Positions 1-8,913 of a DNA stretch of 64,000 bases are shown piece by piece; position 1 is the first letter of the stretch, and every line of letters starts with the position of its first letter. The notes beneath the pieces are model-generated. The model had not been told where the DNA came from. It did not search any database and saw nothing but the letters and a program-made list of their open reading frames with translations. The stretch is from Bradyrhizobium sp. BR13661 (GTDB taxonomy: Bacteria; Pseudomonadota; Alphaproteobacteria; Rhizobiales; Xanthobacteraceae), in contig NZ_JARXWB010000009.1 in NCBI RefSeq assembly GCF_029892425.1, positions 1-64,000 on the forward strand. Direction: 5' to 3'. The position numbers and the translations under genes are program-made.

Positions 1-1
1 C

Positions 2-73
2 AGGAAGCTTCTAACCGTGCTCAACGCAATGATGCGCGACCGAAAACCTTATATGATCGCCCCATCGACATAA
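2..73 (+). CDS. IS110-family transposase, C-terminal tail (partial)
   Basis: The first 24 codons of the window are open in frame 2 and end at TAA (71-73). They encode RKLLTVLNAMMRDRKPYMIA plus three residues. The pattern RKLL-x-x-LNA-x-x-RD is how many IS110/IS1111-type transposases end, so I read this as the 3' end of such a gene lying mostly outside the window. Only the tail is visible, so intactness cannot be judged. No terminal repeats are expected for this family and none were seen between it and ppc. Confidence 0.55.
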   Translation, partial: RKLLTVLNAMMRDRKPYMIAPST

Positions 74-234
74 CAGTTGCCGGCTCTGCGCAGCAACGCT
101 GAAGGGCGTTGCAGCGCGTCCGGGACACGGAAGCTGGTGTGCGCCGCCCCAACTTCATCTTGCACTGCGGCAGAAAAATATCGCACACTCCTCCGGCCGG
201 GGAGCCATTGGGAGCTCTAGAACAGGAGCGAGCC

Positions 235-3024
235 ATGTCCCTCCAGACTGCACCATCCGACGCTGCCGATCTTCGCGCGAACCGGCCTGAGGACGCTCAG
301 GCGCTGGAGGCGGACGTCCGGCTGCGCGACGATATCCGCCTGCTCGGGCGCATCCTGGGCGACACGGTGCGTGACCAGGAGGGGGCTGATGTGTTCGACC
401 TGGTCGAGCGCATCCGCCAGACCTCGATCCGGTTTCACCGTGACGAGGACCGGCTCGCCCGCCGCGAGCTCGAGCAGATCCTCGACAGCATGTCGACCTC
501 CGACACGGTGCGGATCGTGCGCGCCTTCAGCTATTTCTCCCACCTCGCCAACATCGCCGAGGACCAGAATAACATCCGCCAGATGCGTGCCGGCAAGAAC
601 GGCGGCTCCGGCGTCCTGGCGGAGACGCTCGCCAAGGCCAGGAGTGCAGGGATCGACGCCGACGCGCTGCGCAAATTCTTCAAGAGCGCGCTGGTCAGCC
701 CGGTGCTGACCGCGCACCCGACCGAGGTCCGACGCAAGAGCACCATGGACCGCGAGATGGAGGTGGCCGCGCTGCTCGACCGTCGCGAGCGCGTCGCCTT
801 GACAGCGGACGAGGCCGCCGCCAGCGACGAGCAGCTTCGCCGCGAGGTTCTGACGCTGTGGCAGACCAATCTCTTGCGCCGGACCAAGCTCACCGTGCTC
901 GACGAGGTCGCCAACGGCCTGTCGTTCTACGACTACACGTTCCTGCGCGAGGTGCCGCGGCTGGTCAACGCGCTGGAAGACCGGCTGGAGGAGGGCGGCG
1001 AGCAGGCCGCCTCCGAGCTCGCCTCGTTCCTGCGCATGGGCAGCTGGATCGGCGGCGACCGCGACGGCAATCCCTTCGTCACCGCCGACGTGATGCGCGG
1101 CACACTACGGCTGCAGTCGAGCCGGGTGATGCAGTTCTATCTGAACGAGCTGCACGTGCTCGGCTCGGAATTGTCGATCGCGGCGCATCTCGCCGACATC
1201 TCCGAGGAGTTGCGGAACCTCGCGGAGCGCTCGCCCGATACCTCGCCGCACCGGAGCGGCGAGCCCTATCGCCTTGCGGTCTCCGGCATCTATGCGCGCC
1301 TGACCGCCACGGCCGAAAAGCTCGAGGTCGAGATCACCCGCCGGCCGGTCGGCAAGGGCGCTCCTTACGAGAGCGTCAAGGAATTGCAGGCCGATCTCGA
1401 CGTGCTGCACCGCTCGCTGATCTCCAACAACGCCCGCGTCATCGCCCGCGGCCGGCTGCGACTGCTCCGGCGCGCCGTCGATTGCTTTGGCTTTCACCTT
1501 GCGCGGCTCGACATCCGCCAGAATTCGGCCGTGCACGAGCGCACCATCGCCGAGCTGATGGACGCCGCCAATCCCGGCATGTCCTATCTCGCGCTCGGCG
1601 AGGACGCGCGCATCTCGCTCCTGACGAACGAACTGCGCAGCACACGCTCGCTGGTGTCGCCCTTCGTCAAATACAGCGACGAGACCATGGGCGAGCTCAA
1701 CGTTTTCCATGCGGCCGCGGAAGCGCATGCGCGTTTCGGCTCGGATGCGATCCCCCAATGCATCATCTCGATGTGCAAGGGCATGTCCGACATGCTCGAG
1801 GTCGCGGTGCTGCTCAAGGAAGTCGGCCTCGTTCATCCCTCCGGGCGCAGCGCCATCAACATCGTGCCGCTGTTCGAGACCATCGAGGATTTGCAGGCGT
1901 CCTCCGGCATCATGGATCGCATGCTGTCGCTGCACGATTATCGCCGTCTCGTCGACAGCCGCGGCAGCGTCCAGGAGGTCATGCTCGGCTATTCCGACTC
2001 GAACAAGGATGGCGGCTTCGTCACCTCGGGCTGGGAGCTCTACAAGGCCGAGATCGGCCTCGTCGAGGTGTTCGAGCGTCATCACGTGCGGCTGCGCCTG
2101 TTCCACGGCCGCGGCGGTTCGGTCGGTCGCGGCGGCGGTCCGAGCTATGACGCCATCATCGCCCAGCCCGGTGGCGCGGTGAACGGCCAGATCCGCATCA
2201 CCGAGCAGGGCGAGATCATCTCGTCGAAATATTCCAATGCGGAAGTCGGCCGCAACAATCTCGAGATCCTGGCGGCTGCGACGCTGGAGGCGAGCCTGTT
2301 GCATCCGCGCCAGAGCGCGCCGCGCCGCGACTATCTGACTGCGATGGACGAGCTGTCGAGCCTCGCCTTCAAGGCCTATCGCGGCCTCGTCTACGAGACC
2401 GAGGGCTTCGTCGATTACTTCTGGTCGTCGACCGTGATCAACGAGATCGCGACGCTCAACATCGGCAGCCGCCCGGCCTCGCGCAAGAAGACCCGCGCGA
2501 TCGAGGATCTGCGCGCGATCCCCTGGGTGTTCTCCTGGGCGCAATGCCGCCTGATGCTGCCGGGCTGGTACGGCTTCGGCAGCGCGGTCGAGCAATGGAT
2601 CGCGGAGCATCCCGATAAGGGCATGCCGTTCCTGAAAGAGCTCTACAAGGAATGGCCGTTCTTCCGCATGCTCTTGTCGAACATGGACATGGTGCTGGCG
2701 AAAAGCTCGATCGCGATCGCCTCGCGCTATGCCGAACTGGTGCCGGATGAGGCCTTGCGCGAAAAGATCTTCGGCCGCATCCGCCGCGAATGGCATTCCT
2801 GCATCGAGACGCTGCTCGATATCATGGGGCAGGACCGCCTGCTCCAGGGCAACCCGCTGCTCGAGCGCTCGGTGCGCCACCGCTTCCCCTATCTCGATCC
2901 GCTCAACCACGTGCAGGTCGAACTGTTGAGGGCGCACCGCGCGCAGTCCCCAGACGAGCAGGTGCTGCGCGGGATTCAGCTGACGATCAACGGCATCTCG
3001 GCGGGACTGCGGAATACGGGGTAG
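235..3024 (+). CDS. ppc: Phosphoenolpyruvate carboxylase
   Basis: The protein carboxylates phosphoenolpyruvate with bicarbonate to oxaloacetate, replenishing the TCA cycle in the cytosol. At 929 aa it is full length for the family. Signature blocks appear in order: VLTAHPTE with the catalytic His near residue 160, GGDRDGNP near 273-280, [12 protein letters not shown] near 583-594, and the glycine-rich [12 protein letters not shown] near 623-634. The C-terminal tail ends RNTG as in other PEPCs. The reading frame stays open upstream to a TTG at 109. ATG 235 is preferred because AGGAG (224-228) lies seven bases before it and the family's N terminus starts about here. It stands alone, with an IS remnant upstream and an intergenic palindrome downstream that may also end transcription. 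Confidence 0.95.
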   Translation: MSLQTAPSDAADLRANRPEDAQALEADVRLRDDIRLLGRILGDTVRDQEGADVFDLVERIRQTSIRFHRDEDRLARRELEQILDSMSTSDTVRIVRAFSYFSHLANIAEDQNNIRQMRAGKNGGSGVLAETLAKARSAGIDADALRKFFKSALVSPVLTAHPTEVRRKSTMDREMEVAALLDRRERVALTADEAAASDEQLRREVLTLWQTNLLRRTKLTVLDEVANGLSFYDYTFLREVPRLVNALEDRLEEGGEQAASELASFLRMGSWIGGDRDGNPFVTADVMRGTLRLQSSRVMQFYLNELHVLGSELSIAAHLADISEELRNLAERSPDTSPHRSGEPYRLAVSGIYARLTATAEKLEVEITRRPVGKGAPYESVKELQADLDVLHRSLISNNARVIARGRLRLLRRAVDCFGFHLARLDIRQNSAVHERTIAELMDAANPGMSYLALGEDARISLLTNELRSTRSLVSPFVKYSDETMGELNVFHAAAEAHARFGSDAIPQCIISMCKGMSDMLEVAVLLKEVGLVHPSGRSAINIVPLFETIEDLQASSGIMDRMLSLHDYRRLVDSRGSVQEVMLGYSDSNKDGGFVTSGWELYKAEIGLVEVFERHHVRLRLFHGRGGSVGRGGGPSYDAIIAQPGGAVNGQIRITEQGEIISSKYSNAEVGRNNLEILAAATLEASLLHPRQSAPRRDYLTAMDELSSLAFKAYRGLVYETEGFVDYFWSSTVINEIATLNIGSRPASRKKTRAIEDLRAIPWVFSWAQCRLMLPGWYGFGSAVEQWIAEHPDKGMPFLKELYKEWPFFRMLLSNMDMVLAKSSIAIASRYAELVPDEALREKIFGRIRREWHSCIETLLDIMGQDRLLQGNPLLERSVRHRFPYLDPLNHVQVELLRAHRAQSPDEQVLRGIQLTINGISAGLRNTG

Positions 3025-3050
3025 GGCGACGCAGCCGCCACGCGCTCAGC

Positions 3051-3173
3051 CGTCATGCCCGGGCCTGTCCCGGGCATCCACGTTCTTCGTACCCCGCGTC
3101 AAGACGTGGATGGCCGGGTCATAGGCGAGCGGAAGCGACGCCGTCCTTCGGACGGCTATGCCCGGCCATGACG
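3051..3173. repeat. Intergenic palindromic repeat, CCCGGGC family, copy 1
   Basis: The outer arms CGTCATGCCCGGGC and a near reverse complement (GCCCGGCCATGACG) enclose inner inverted repeats around CCCGGG and CCGTCC...GGACGG. A second copy with the same arms lies at 22434-22521. The RNA would fold into a long hairpin between the converging ppc and SDR genes and may act as a bidirectional terminator. Confidence 0.75.
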
Positions 3174-3191
3174 TGTGGAAAGACTGCGTCC

Positions 3192-4106
3192 TTACACCGG
3201 ATCCCACGGGAAAATATCCGCCGAGCGGTCGAGCTTGTAGAACGAGCCCTTCAGCGCCGGCATGCCGTGCTCCGCGATCGATTGCGGCGTCCAGCCTTCG
3301 CTGCGATGCACCGAGCGCAGCGGGCGGTTCTGGCTGAACAGGAACAGCTCATTCATGCGTGCGCCAAAAATCTGGCCCGAAACGTCCTTGGCGGCATCCG
3401 AGAGCAGATAGGCGCAGATCGGCGCGATCTTCTCCGGGCCCATCTGCTTGATCTTCTCGACGCGCGCCTTCTCGGCCTCGGTCTCGGTCGGGATAGTGCC
3501 GATCATGCGGGTCCAGGCGAACGGCGAAACGCAGTTGGAGCGGACGTTGAAGCGGCCCATGTCGAGCGCGATCGACTTGGAGAGGCCGACGATGCCGAGC
3601 TTGGCGGCGGCGTAATTGGCCTGGCCGAAATTGCCGATCAGGCCGGAGGTCGAGGTGAAGTGCACGAAAGAGCCGCTCTCCTGCTCGCGGAAGATGCGCG
3701 CGGCGGCGTGGCTGACGTAGAACGAGCCCATCAGATGCACCTTGATCACGGCCTCGAACGCTTCCACGCTCATCTTGTGGAAGATCATGTCGCGCAGGAT
3801 GCCCGCATTGTTGACGACGCCGTCGAGCCGGCCGAAATGATCGGTCGCGGTCTTCACGATCTTGCTGGCGGGGATGGCTTCCGCGACCGACTCGAAATTG
3901 GCAACCGCCGTGCCGCCGCGCTTCTTGATCTCGTCCACCACTTCCTCAGCCGGTGAAGCACTCGATCCGGCACCATCGGCAGCTCCGCCGGGATCGTTGA
4001 CGACGACCTTGGCGCCCTCAGCCGCGCAGAGCAGCGCGATCTCGCGCCCGATGCCGCGGCCTGCGCCGGTGACGATGATGACCTTGTCCTGCAGTGATTT
4101 GCTCAT
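3192..4106 (-). CDS. SDR family NAD(P)-dependent oxidoreductase (3-hydroxyacyl-CoA dehydrogenase-like)
   Basis: A 304-aa classical-type short-chain dehydrogenase. TGAGRGIG at about residues 14-21 is the cofactor-binding glycine motif, NNAG near 99 is the structural motif, and STSG...YAAAK near 152-168 supplies the catalytic Ser, Tyr and Lys. The extended C terminus resembles the SDR domain of MFE-2-type hydroxyacyl-CoA dehydrogenases rather than FabG. ATG 4106 follows AGGAG on the minus strand. It is the third gene of a minus-strand group with a DUF35 Zn-ribbon protein and an SCP-x-like thiolase. That setting suggests beta-oxidation of an unusual acyl-CoA such as a branched, aromatic or sterol side chain. 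The substrate is unknown. Confidence 0.85.
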   Translation of the reverse strand: MSKSLQDKVIIVTGAGRGIGREIALLCAAEGAKVVVNDPGGAADGAGSSASPAEEVVDEIKKRGGTAVANFESVAEAIPASKIVKTATDHFGRLDGVVNNAGILRDMIFHKMSVEAFEAVIKVHLMGSFYVSHAAARIFREQESGSFVHFTSTSGLIGNFGQANYAAAKLGIVGLSKSIALDMGRFNVRSNCVSPFAWTRMIGTIPTETEAEKARVEKIKQMGPEKIAPICAYLLSDAAKDVSGQIFGARMNELFLFSQNRPLRSVHRSEGWTPQSIAEHGMPALKGSFYKLDRSADIFPWDPV

Positions 4107-4126
4107 GTGGGTTCTCCTGTTATGTC

Positions 4127-4206
4127 CGTCACTCCGGGATGGTGCGAAGCACCAGACCCGGAATCTCGAGATTCCGGGTTCGCGCTGCGCGCGCCCCGGA
4201 ATGACG
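4127..4206. repeat. Intergenic palindrome (CCGGAAT-type) within the thiolase-SDR gap
   Basis: Arms CGTCACTCCGGG and CCCCGGAATGACGG bracket a perfect inner palindrome, CCCGGAATCTCGAGATTCCGGG. It sits between two co-directional genes, so its transcript would form a strong internal hairpin that could lower expression of the SDR relative to the thiolase. Confidence 0.75.
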
Positions 4207-4211
4207 GGCTG

Positions 4212-5351
4212 CTACCTCTCGTTCGTAAACACGATCGTGCCCGACGCGGCGAACATGCCGCCGACGCCGTGGCACACGGAAATCTTCGCGTTCGGCACCT
4301 GTGCCGGCGCGATGCCGCGCATCTGCCGTACGCTCTCCTGGAGCGCGTACATGCCGTACATGCCCGAATGCATGTAGGAGAGGCCACCGCCATTGGTGTT
4401 GAGCGGCAGCTTAGCCCCGGGCCGCGTGTTGCCGTCAGCGATGAACTTGCCGGTCTCCTCGTGCGGCATGAAGCCGAGGTCGCCGAGGCCGAACAGCGGC
4501 AGATGCGCAAAGGCGTCGTAGATCATGAGATGGTCGACGTCCTTGTGGGCGATGCCGGCCTCCTTGAAGGCCAGCGGCCCCGCGGTCTTGAAGGCGCGCG
4601 AGGAATTGAACGTCTCCATCTGACTCACCATCGGCGTCTCCACGCTCTCGCCAGTGCCCATGATGTAGACGGGCTTGCGCGGAAAGTCCCTGGCGCGATC
4701 GGCCGAGGTCAGGATCAGCGCGCCGCCGCCGTCGGTGACGAGGCAGCACTGCAAGAGGCGAAACGGATAGGCGATCATGCGGGAGTTGAGGACGTCGGCG
4801 ACCGTGATCGGGTCCTTCATCATTGCCCGCGGATTCTTCGCGGCCCATTCGCGCTGCACGACCGCGACCGAAGCGAGCTGCTCATGCGTGATGCCGTAGG
4901 TCTTCATGAAGCGCAGCACGGGAATCGGGAACATGCTGGGCGGACCATAAACGCCGTAAGGCGCCTCGAACTGGCCGTTGAGGCTGTCGGCCGGCGTCGA
5001 ACGTGGCTGTTTGCCGATCATCGACTTGCCGCTCTCGGCATGGGTGATCAGCACGGTCTTGCAGAGCCCGGCCTCGATCGCAGCGGCAGCGTGTCGGACG
5101 TGCAGCATGAACGAGCAGCCGCCGACCGAGGTGCCGTCCACCCAGGTCGGCTTGATGCCGAGATAGTGGCAGACCTGCTGCGGCGTTTCGACCGCGGTGG
5201 CGAAGCCGTCGATGTCGGACAGCTTCAGCCCGGCATCCGCGATGGCATTGAGCGCCGCATCCGCGTGAAGCTGGAGCTGCGAAGCGTTGGGGATGACGCC
5301 GAGCTCGGTGGTCTCGGCCGCGCCGACAACGGCAACCTGGTTCTTGCGCAT
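4212..5351 (-). CDS. Thiolase-family protein (SCP-x/lipid-transfer thiolase type)
   Basis: A 379-aa member of the thiolase superfamily, starting near VAVVGAAETTELG. The DGTSVGGCS segment (about residues 70-78) supplies the likely nucleophilic Cys, and CHGVGG near the C terminus matches the second active-site Cys region of thiolases. The usual GHPxGATG block is replaced by GLSYMHSGMYGM, as in non-decarboxylating SCP-x/Ltp-type paralogues. ATG 5351 comes three bases after the stop of the Zn-ribbon gene, so the two are co-transcribed. Thiolase plus DUF35 pairs are known to form complexes that perform retro-aldol or thiolytic cleavage of CoA thioesters (Ltp2-ChsH2 in steroid degraders). The substrate here cannot be read from the sequence. 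Confidence 0.85.
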   Translation of the reverse strand: MRKNQVAVVGAAETTELGVIPNASQLQLHADAALNAIADAGLKLSDIDGFATAVETPQQVCHYLGIKPTWVDGTSVGGCSFMLHVRHAAAAIEAGLCKTVLITHAESGKSMIGKQPRSTPADSLNGQFEAPYGVYGPPSMFPIPVLRFMKTYGITHEQLASVAVVQREWAAKNPRAMMKDPITVADVLNSRMIAYPFRLLQCCLVTDGGGALILTSADRARDFPRKPVYIMGTGESVETPMVSQMETFNSSRAFKTAGPLAFKEAGIAHKDVDHLMIYDAFAHLPLFGLGDLGFMPHEETGKFIADGNTRPGAKLPLNTNGGGLSYMHSGMYGMYALQESVRQMRGIAPAQVPNAKISVCHGVGGMFAASGTIVFTNER

Positions 5352-5354
5352 GGT

Positions 5355-5768
5355 CTACCCCTTCGCCGGACGGAACACGGGGAGGGTGATCTTGTCGTCC
5401 AGCTGCTGGAACGCGACCTCCAGCTTCATGTCGAGCTCGAGCGCCTCCGGCGTCTGCGGGCAGTCGATGATGTTGCTCATCATCCGCGGGCCCTCGTCCA
5501 GTTCGACCACGGCGATCGCGTAAGGCGGCGTGAAGCCGGGCGCGGCGGGGCGGTGGTTGATCACGTAGCTGTAGAGGAAACCCTGGCCGCTCGCCTTGAA
5601 GACAGACACCTTGCGCGAGGCGCAGGACGGGCAGAACGGGCGCGGCGGAAAGTAGACATGCGCGCAGGCGTCGCAGCGTTGCAGGCGGAGCTCACCTGCT
5701 TTGGTGCCGTCCCAGAAATGCTGGGTCTCCGGCGTCGGTTTCGGTCGCGCGCGCTGCGGTTCGGCCAT
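5355..5768 (-). CDS. Zn-ribbon/OB-fold (DUF35) acyl-CoA-associated protein
   Basis: A 137-aa DUF35 protein. An N-terminal rubredoxin-like Zn ribbon (CDAC...CPSC, about residues 32-49) is followed by an OB fold (VSVFKASGQGFLYSYVINH onward). Such proteins partner thiolase-fold enzymes and bind CoA. The frame continues upstream to a TTG at 5813. ATG 5768 is preferred because a GGAGGG ribosome site lies about ten bases before it and family members begin close to this point. It is first in the minus-strand group and nearly abuts the thiolase. Confidence 0.88.
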   Translation of the reverse strand: MAEPQRARPKPTPETQHFWDGTKAGELRLQRCDACAHVYFPPRPFCPSCASRKVSVFKASGQGFLYSYVINHRPAAPGFTPPYAIAVVELDEGPRMMSNIIDCPQTPEALELDMKLEVAFQQLDDKITLPVFRPAKG

Positions 5769-5901
5769 CTTGGAAAGCCCTCCCCAAATATCTTGCCAAT
5801 GGGCAGGCTCCAAGCCCGCCTGTTCCGATCTTGATGCGACAATCGGCTATCGCGCGTCAACGGTCCAGCCAGCAGCATGCATGACATCATGCGCACAATG
5901 C

Positions 5902-5929
5902 TTGTGTCGAACTGGGCCGGCGCTATAGA
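5902..5929 (+). promoter_or_regulatory. Candidate housekeeping promoter of the amidase operon
   Basis: TTGTGT (5902-5907) and TATAGA (5924-5929) are separated by 16 bases and lie about 30 bases upstream of the amidase ATG. The fit to a sigma-70-type promoter is good in the -10 half and fair in the -35 half. It is based on sequence only. Confidence 0.4.
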
Positions 5930-5958
5930 TTGCGCGCGCAATATTCCGTGAGACAGAC

Positions 5959-7320
5959 ATGCCCGATTTTCCGACACTGGCGACGCTCGCCGCGGACCTC
6001 GAAAGCGGCCGCACCACCTCTCGCAAGCTGGTCGAGGCCTGCATCGCAAGGATCGCCGATCCGGCGGGCGAGGGCCAGCGCACCTTCCTCCATGTCGACA
6101 AGGACGCCGCGCTCGCAACCGCGGATGCGATGGACATCTTGCGCAAGGCCAAGGCCGCGCCGTCGCGCTATGCCGGTATCCCGGTTTCGATCAAGGATCT
6201 GTTCGACATCAAGGGCCAGGTGACGCGCGCCGGCTCCCGCGCCCTCAATGACTCCCCACCGGCCGAGCAGGATGCCGCCACCGTGGCGCGGCTGCGCAAG
6301 GCGGGCTTCGTCGTGATCGGGCGCACCAACATGACCGAGTTCGCCTATTCCGGCATCGGCATCAATCCGCACTATGGTACACCTAAAGGCGCCTGGAACC
6401 GGGGCGAGGGCCAAGGTCAGGGCCATGTGCCCGGCGGCTCGTCCTCGGGCGCGGCGGTCTCCGTGCTCGACGGCATGGCGCATGGCGCGCTCGGCACCGA
6501 TACCGGCGGCTCTTGCCGCATTCCAGCGGCCTTCAATGGCATCGTCGGCTACAAGCCGACGCAGCGCCGCGTGCCGCTCGACGGCGCGGTGCCGCTGTCG
6601 TTCTCGCTCGACAGCATCGGGCCGCTGGCTCGATCGGTCAGCTGCTGTGCCATACTTGACGCGGTCCTTGCCAACGAGCCGATTGTTGCGCTGAAGCCGC
6701 GCCCTGTGAAGGGTATGCGGCTCGCGGTGCCGACCACGATTGCGCTCGACGATCTCGACGCGGAGGTCTCCGAGACCTTCGAGCGCGCTCTGAAATCGCT
6801 CGCCGATCATGGCGCCATCATCGAGCGCATCGAGATGGCCGAATTCCACGACATCGGCCCGATGAATGCCAAGGGCGGCTTTGCGGCGTCCGAGAGCTAC
6901 GCCTGGCATCGCTATCTCATCACCGCCAAGGGCGACGTCTATGACCCCCGCGTCTCCGTCCGCATCCTGCGCGGCGAGGCGCAGAGCGCGGCCGATTACA
7001 TCGATCTCCTCAACGAGCGCCGCTCGCTGATCGCCCGCGTCAATGCGCGCATCGCGCCCTATGATGCCCTGGTGCTGCCGACAACCGCCAACACGCCGCC
7101 GAAGATCGCCGATCTCGCCGATGACAAGGCATTCACCACGCAAAACCTGCGCGCACTGCGCAATTGCACCCTGATCAACATGATCGACGGCTGCGCCATC
7201 TCGCTGCCCGCACATCGCGAAGGCGATGTTCCCGTCGGCCTGATGCTTGCAGGGGCGGGCGGATCAGACCGGCGTATCTTTGAACTTGCTGCCGGCATGG
7301 AGGCCGTCATTCGTGTTTGA
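5959..7320 (+). CDS. Amidase-signature hydrolase
   Basis: A 453-aa amidase-signature enzyme that hydrolyses a C-N amide bond in the cytosol. The Ser-cisSer-Lys triad is visible. The lysine is in PVSIKDLFD (about residue 77), GGSSSGAAV (near 157-165) carries the cis-Ser region, and GTDTGGSCRIPAAF (near 176-189) carries the nucleophilic Ser. The length fits stand-alone amidases. Its stop overlaps the GTG start of a DUF2848 gene by eight bases, so the two are translationally linked. The amide substrate is unknown. It need not be GatA, because no gatB or gatC is adjacent. Confidence 0.9.
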   Translation: MPDFPTLATLAADLESGRTTSRKLVEACIARIADPAGEGQRTFLHVDKDAALATADAMDILRKAKAAPSRYAGIPVSIKDLFDIKGQVTRAGSRALNDSPPAEQDAATVARLRKAGFVVIGRTNMTEFAYSGIGINPHYGTPKGAWNRGEGQGQGHVPGGSSSGAAVSVLDGMAHGALGTDTGGSCRIPAAFNGIVGYKPTQRRVPLDGAVPLSFSLDSIGPLARSVSCCAILDAVLANEPIVALKPRPVKGMRLAVPTTIALDDLDAEVSETFERALKSLADHGAIIERIEMAEFHDIGPMNAKGGFAASESYAWHRYLITAKGDVYDPRVSVRILRGEAQSAADYIDLLNERRSLIARVNARIAPYDALVLPTTANTPPKIADLADDKAFTTQNLRALRNCTLINMIDGCAISLPAHREGDVPVGLMLAGAGGSDRRIFELAAGMEAVIRV

Positions 7321-7999
7321 CCTGACTTTCACCATCGATGCCAAGGACACCACCACGCCGCTGACGCTGGCGATCGACCAGATGGTCATCGCGGGCTGGA
7401 CCGGCCGCGATCCTGTGGCGCGCGACAAGCACATCGCTGAACTGCAAGAAATGGGCATCGCCCCGCCGGCCTCGACGCCGATCTACTATCGCGCCTCGGC
7501 GCGGCGGCTCACTCAGGAAGACAGCATCGAATGCTGCGGCAGCGATTCCTCAGGCGAAGTCGAGTTCGTGCTGGTCGGCTGGCAGGGCCGCATCTTCGTC
7601 GGCTGCGGCTCCGACCACACCGACCGCAAGGTCGAAGCCTACAACGTCACCGTCTCCAAGCAGATGTGCGACAAGCCCATTGCGTCCACGCTGTGGGAGC
7701 TCGAGGACGTCGCCGGCCATTGGGACAAGATGATCCTGCGCTCCTGGGCCACCATCAAGGGCGAGCGCGTGCTCTACCAGGAGGGCACGTTGGATGCGAT
7801 GCTGCCGGTTGCCGATTTGATCGCGCGCGGCTTCGAGGGCGGCGAGTTCCCTGACGGCTGCGCCATGTTCGGCGGCACGTTTGCCGCCAAGGGCGGCATC
7901 CGTCCGGCCGATCGCTTCGACTTCGAACTGGAAGATCCCGTGCTGAAGCGCACGATCAGGCATGGGTACGACGTGGTGACGCTGCCGGTGCGGGGGTAA
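7313..7999 (+). CDS. DUF2848 family protein
   Basis: A 228-aa protein of the uncharacterised DUF2848 family, with a distinctive GSDSSGEVEFVLVGW and FVGCGSDHTDR core. DUF2848 proteins resemble fumarylacetoacetate-hydrolase-like folds and are often found beside amidases. No catalytic role is established to my knowledge. The frame is open back to 7247 inside the amidase. GTG 7313 gives the start (M)FDLTFTID and overlaps the amidase stop. It probably acts in the same catabolic step chain as the amidase, which is inferred from the overlap. Confidence 0.75.
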   Translation: MFDLTFTIDAKDTTTPLTLAIDQMVIAGWTGRDPVARDKHIAELQEMGIAPPASTPIYYRASARRLTQEDSIECCGSDSSGEVEFVLVGWQGRIFVGCGSDHTDRKVEAYNVTVSKQMCDKPIASTLWELEDVAGHWDKMILRSWATIKGERVLYQEGTLDAMLPVADLIARGFEGGEFPDGCAMFGGTFAAKGGIRPADRFDFELEDPVLKRTIRHGYDVVTLPVRG

Positions 8000-8008
8000 T
8001 CTCTCTCC

Positions 8009-8095
8009 GCGTCATTGCGAGCGAAGCGAAGCAATCCAGAATCCCTCCGCGGAACCAGCCTGGATTGCTTCGTCGCAAGAGCTCCTCGCAATGAC
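8009..8095. repeat. Intergenic palindrome (CATTGCGAGC family)
   Basis: CGTCATTGCGAG at the left and CTCGCAATGACG at the right are perfect reverse complements. An inner pair, AAGCAATCCAG and CTGGATTGCTT, extends the stem. It lies between the DUF2848 gene and the first 2OG oxygenase and is one of several dispersed palindrome families in this window. Confidence 0.8.
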
Positions 8096-8148
8096 GGTGA
8101 GGCAGTCATCGGAAATCGGGTGGCAGAGGGTTAGCCAGCTTTGCGAGA

Positions 8149-8904
8149 ATGTCGGCCATGACAGCAACAGCACGCAAATCGCCGGAGAAACCGTCCGCCG
8201 ATCTCGCAGCCAACGTTGATACCCTCGACTGGCCCCAGATCACCACCGAGCTCAATTCCCAGGGCTGCGCCGTCCTCAAAGGCCTGCTCACCCCCGACCA
8301 ATGCCGCGCCATGGCTGCGCTCTATCCTGACGACGCCAACTTCCGCAGCCGCGTCGTCATGGGGCGCCACGGTTTCGGCCGCGGCGAGTACAAATATTTC
8401 TCCTATCCGCTGCCCGACCTGATCGCCCAACTGCGCCAGGCACTCTACGAGCACCTACAGCCTGTCGCCAACAGCTGGAACGAGGCGATGGGGATCGACA
8501 TCCGCTATCCCACGGCACACGCCGCGTTCCTGAAACGCTGCCACGAGGCGGGGCAGCCGCGACCGACGCCGCTGCTGCTGCAGTACGAGGCCGGCGACTA
8601 CAATTGCCTGCACCAGGACCTCTATGGCGAGCACGTGTTCCCGCTGCAGGTGGCGATCCCCTTGTCCGAACCGGGGCGCGATTTCACCGGCGGCGAGTTC
8701 GTGCTGACGGAACAGCGCCCGCGCATGCAGTCTCGCGCCGAGGTGGTTCCACTGGCACAGGGCGATGCGGTGGCCTTCGCTGTGCATCACCGCCCGGTGC
8801 AGGGGACTCGCGGCACCTACCGCGTTAATCTGCGCCATGGCGTCAGCCGGATCAGGTCCGGCCAGCGCCACACGCTGGGTGTGATCTTTCATGATGCCAA
8901 ATGA
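8149..8904 (+). CDS. 2OG-Fe(II) oxygenase
   Basis: A 251-aa non-heme iron dioxygenase that would couple 2-oxoglutarate decarboxylation to oxidation of an unknown substrate. The metal ligands are visible: H155-Q-D157 in LHQDLYG, and a distal His at about 213-214 (VHHRPV). A 2OG-binding Arg follows in TYRVNLRHGVSR. It lies nine bases upstream of alkB in the same direction, so both probably share a transcript. Its relatives include uncharacterised ProlylHydroxylase/PiuC-like enzymes. A repair or demethylation role is suggested only by the neighbour. Confidence 0.85.
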   Translation: MSAMTATARKSPEKPSADLAANVDTLDWPQITTELNSQGCAVLKGLLTPDQCRAMAALYPDDANFRSRVVMGRHGFGRGEYKYFSYPLPDLIAQLRQALYEHLQPVANSWNEAMGIDIRYPTAHAAFLKRCHEAGQPRPTPLLLQYEAGDYNCLHQDLYGEHVFPLQVAIPLSEPGRDFTGGEFVLTEQRPRMQSRAEVVPLAQGDAVAFAVHHRPVQGTRGTYRVNLRHGVSRIRSGQRHTLGVIFHDAK

Positions 8905-8913
8905 GCGCGACGA

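Noticed and set aside
109..234. Upstream extension of ppc from TTG 109
   Set aside because: The extra 42 residues are not PEPC-like and the ribosome site fits ATG 235.
1105..2937. 610-aa antisense frame inside ppc
   Set aside because: A long shadow frame produced by high third-position GC. Its residue mix (Ala, Arg, His, Asp-rich) fits no protein family.
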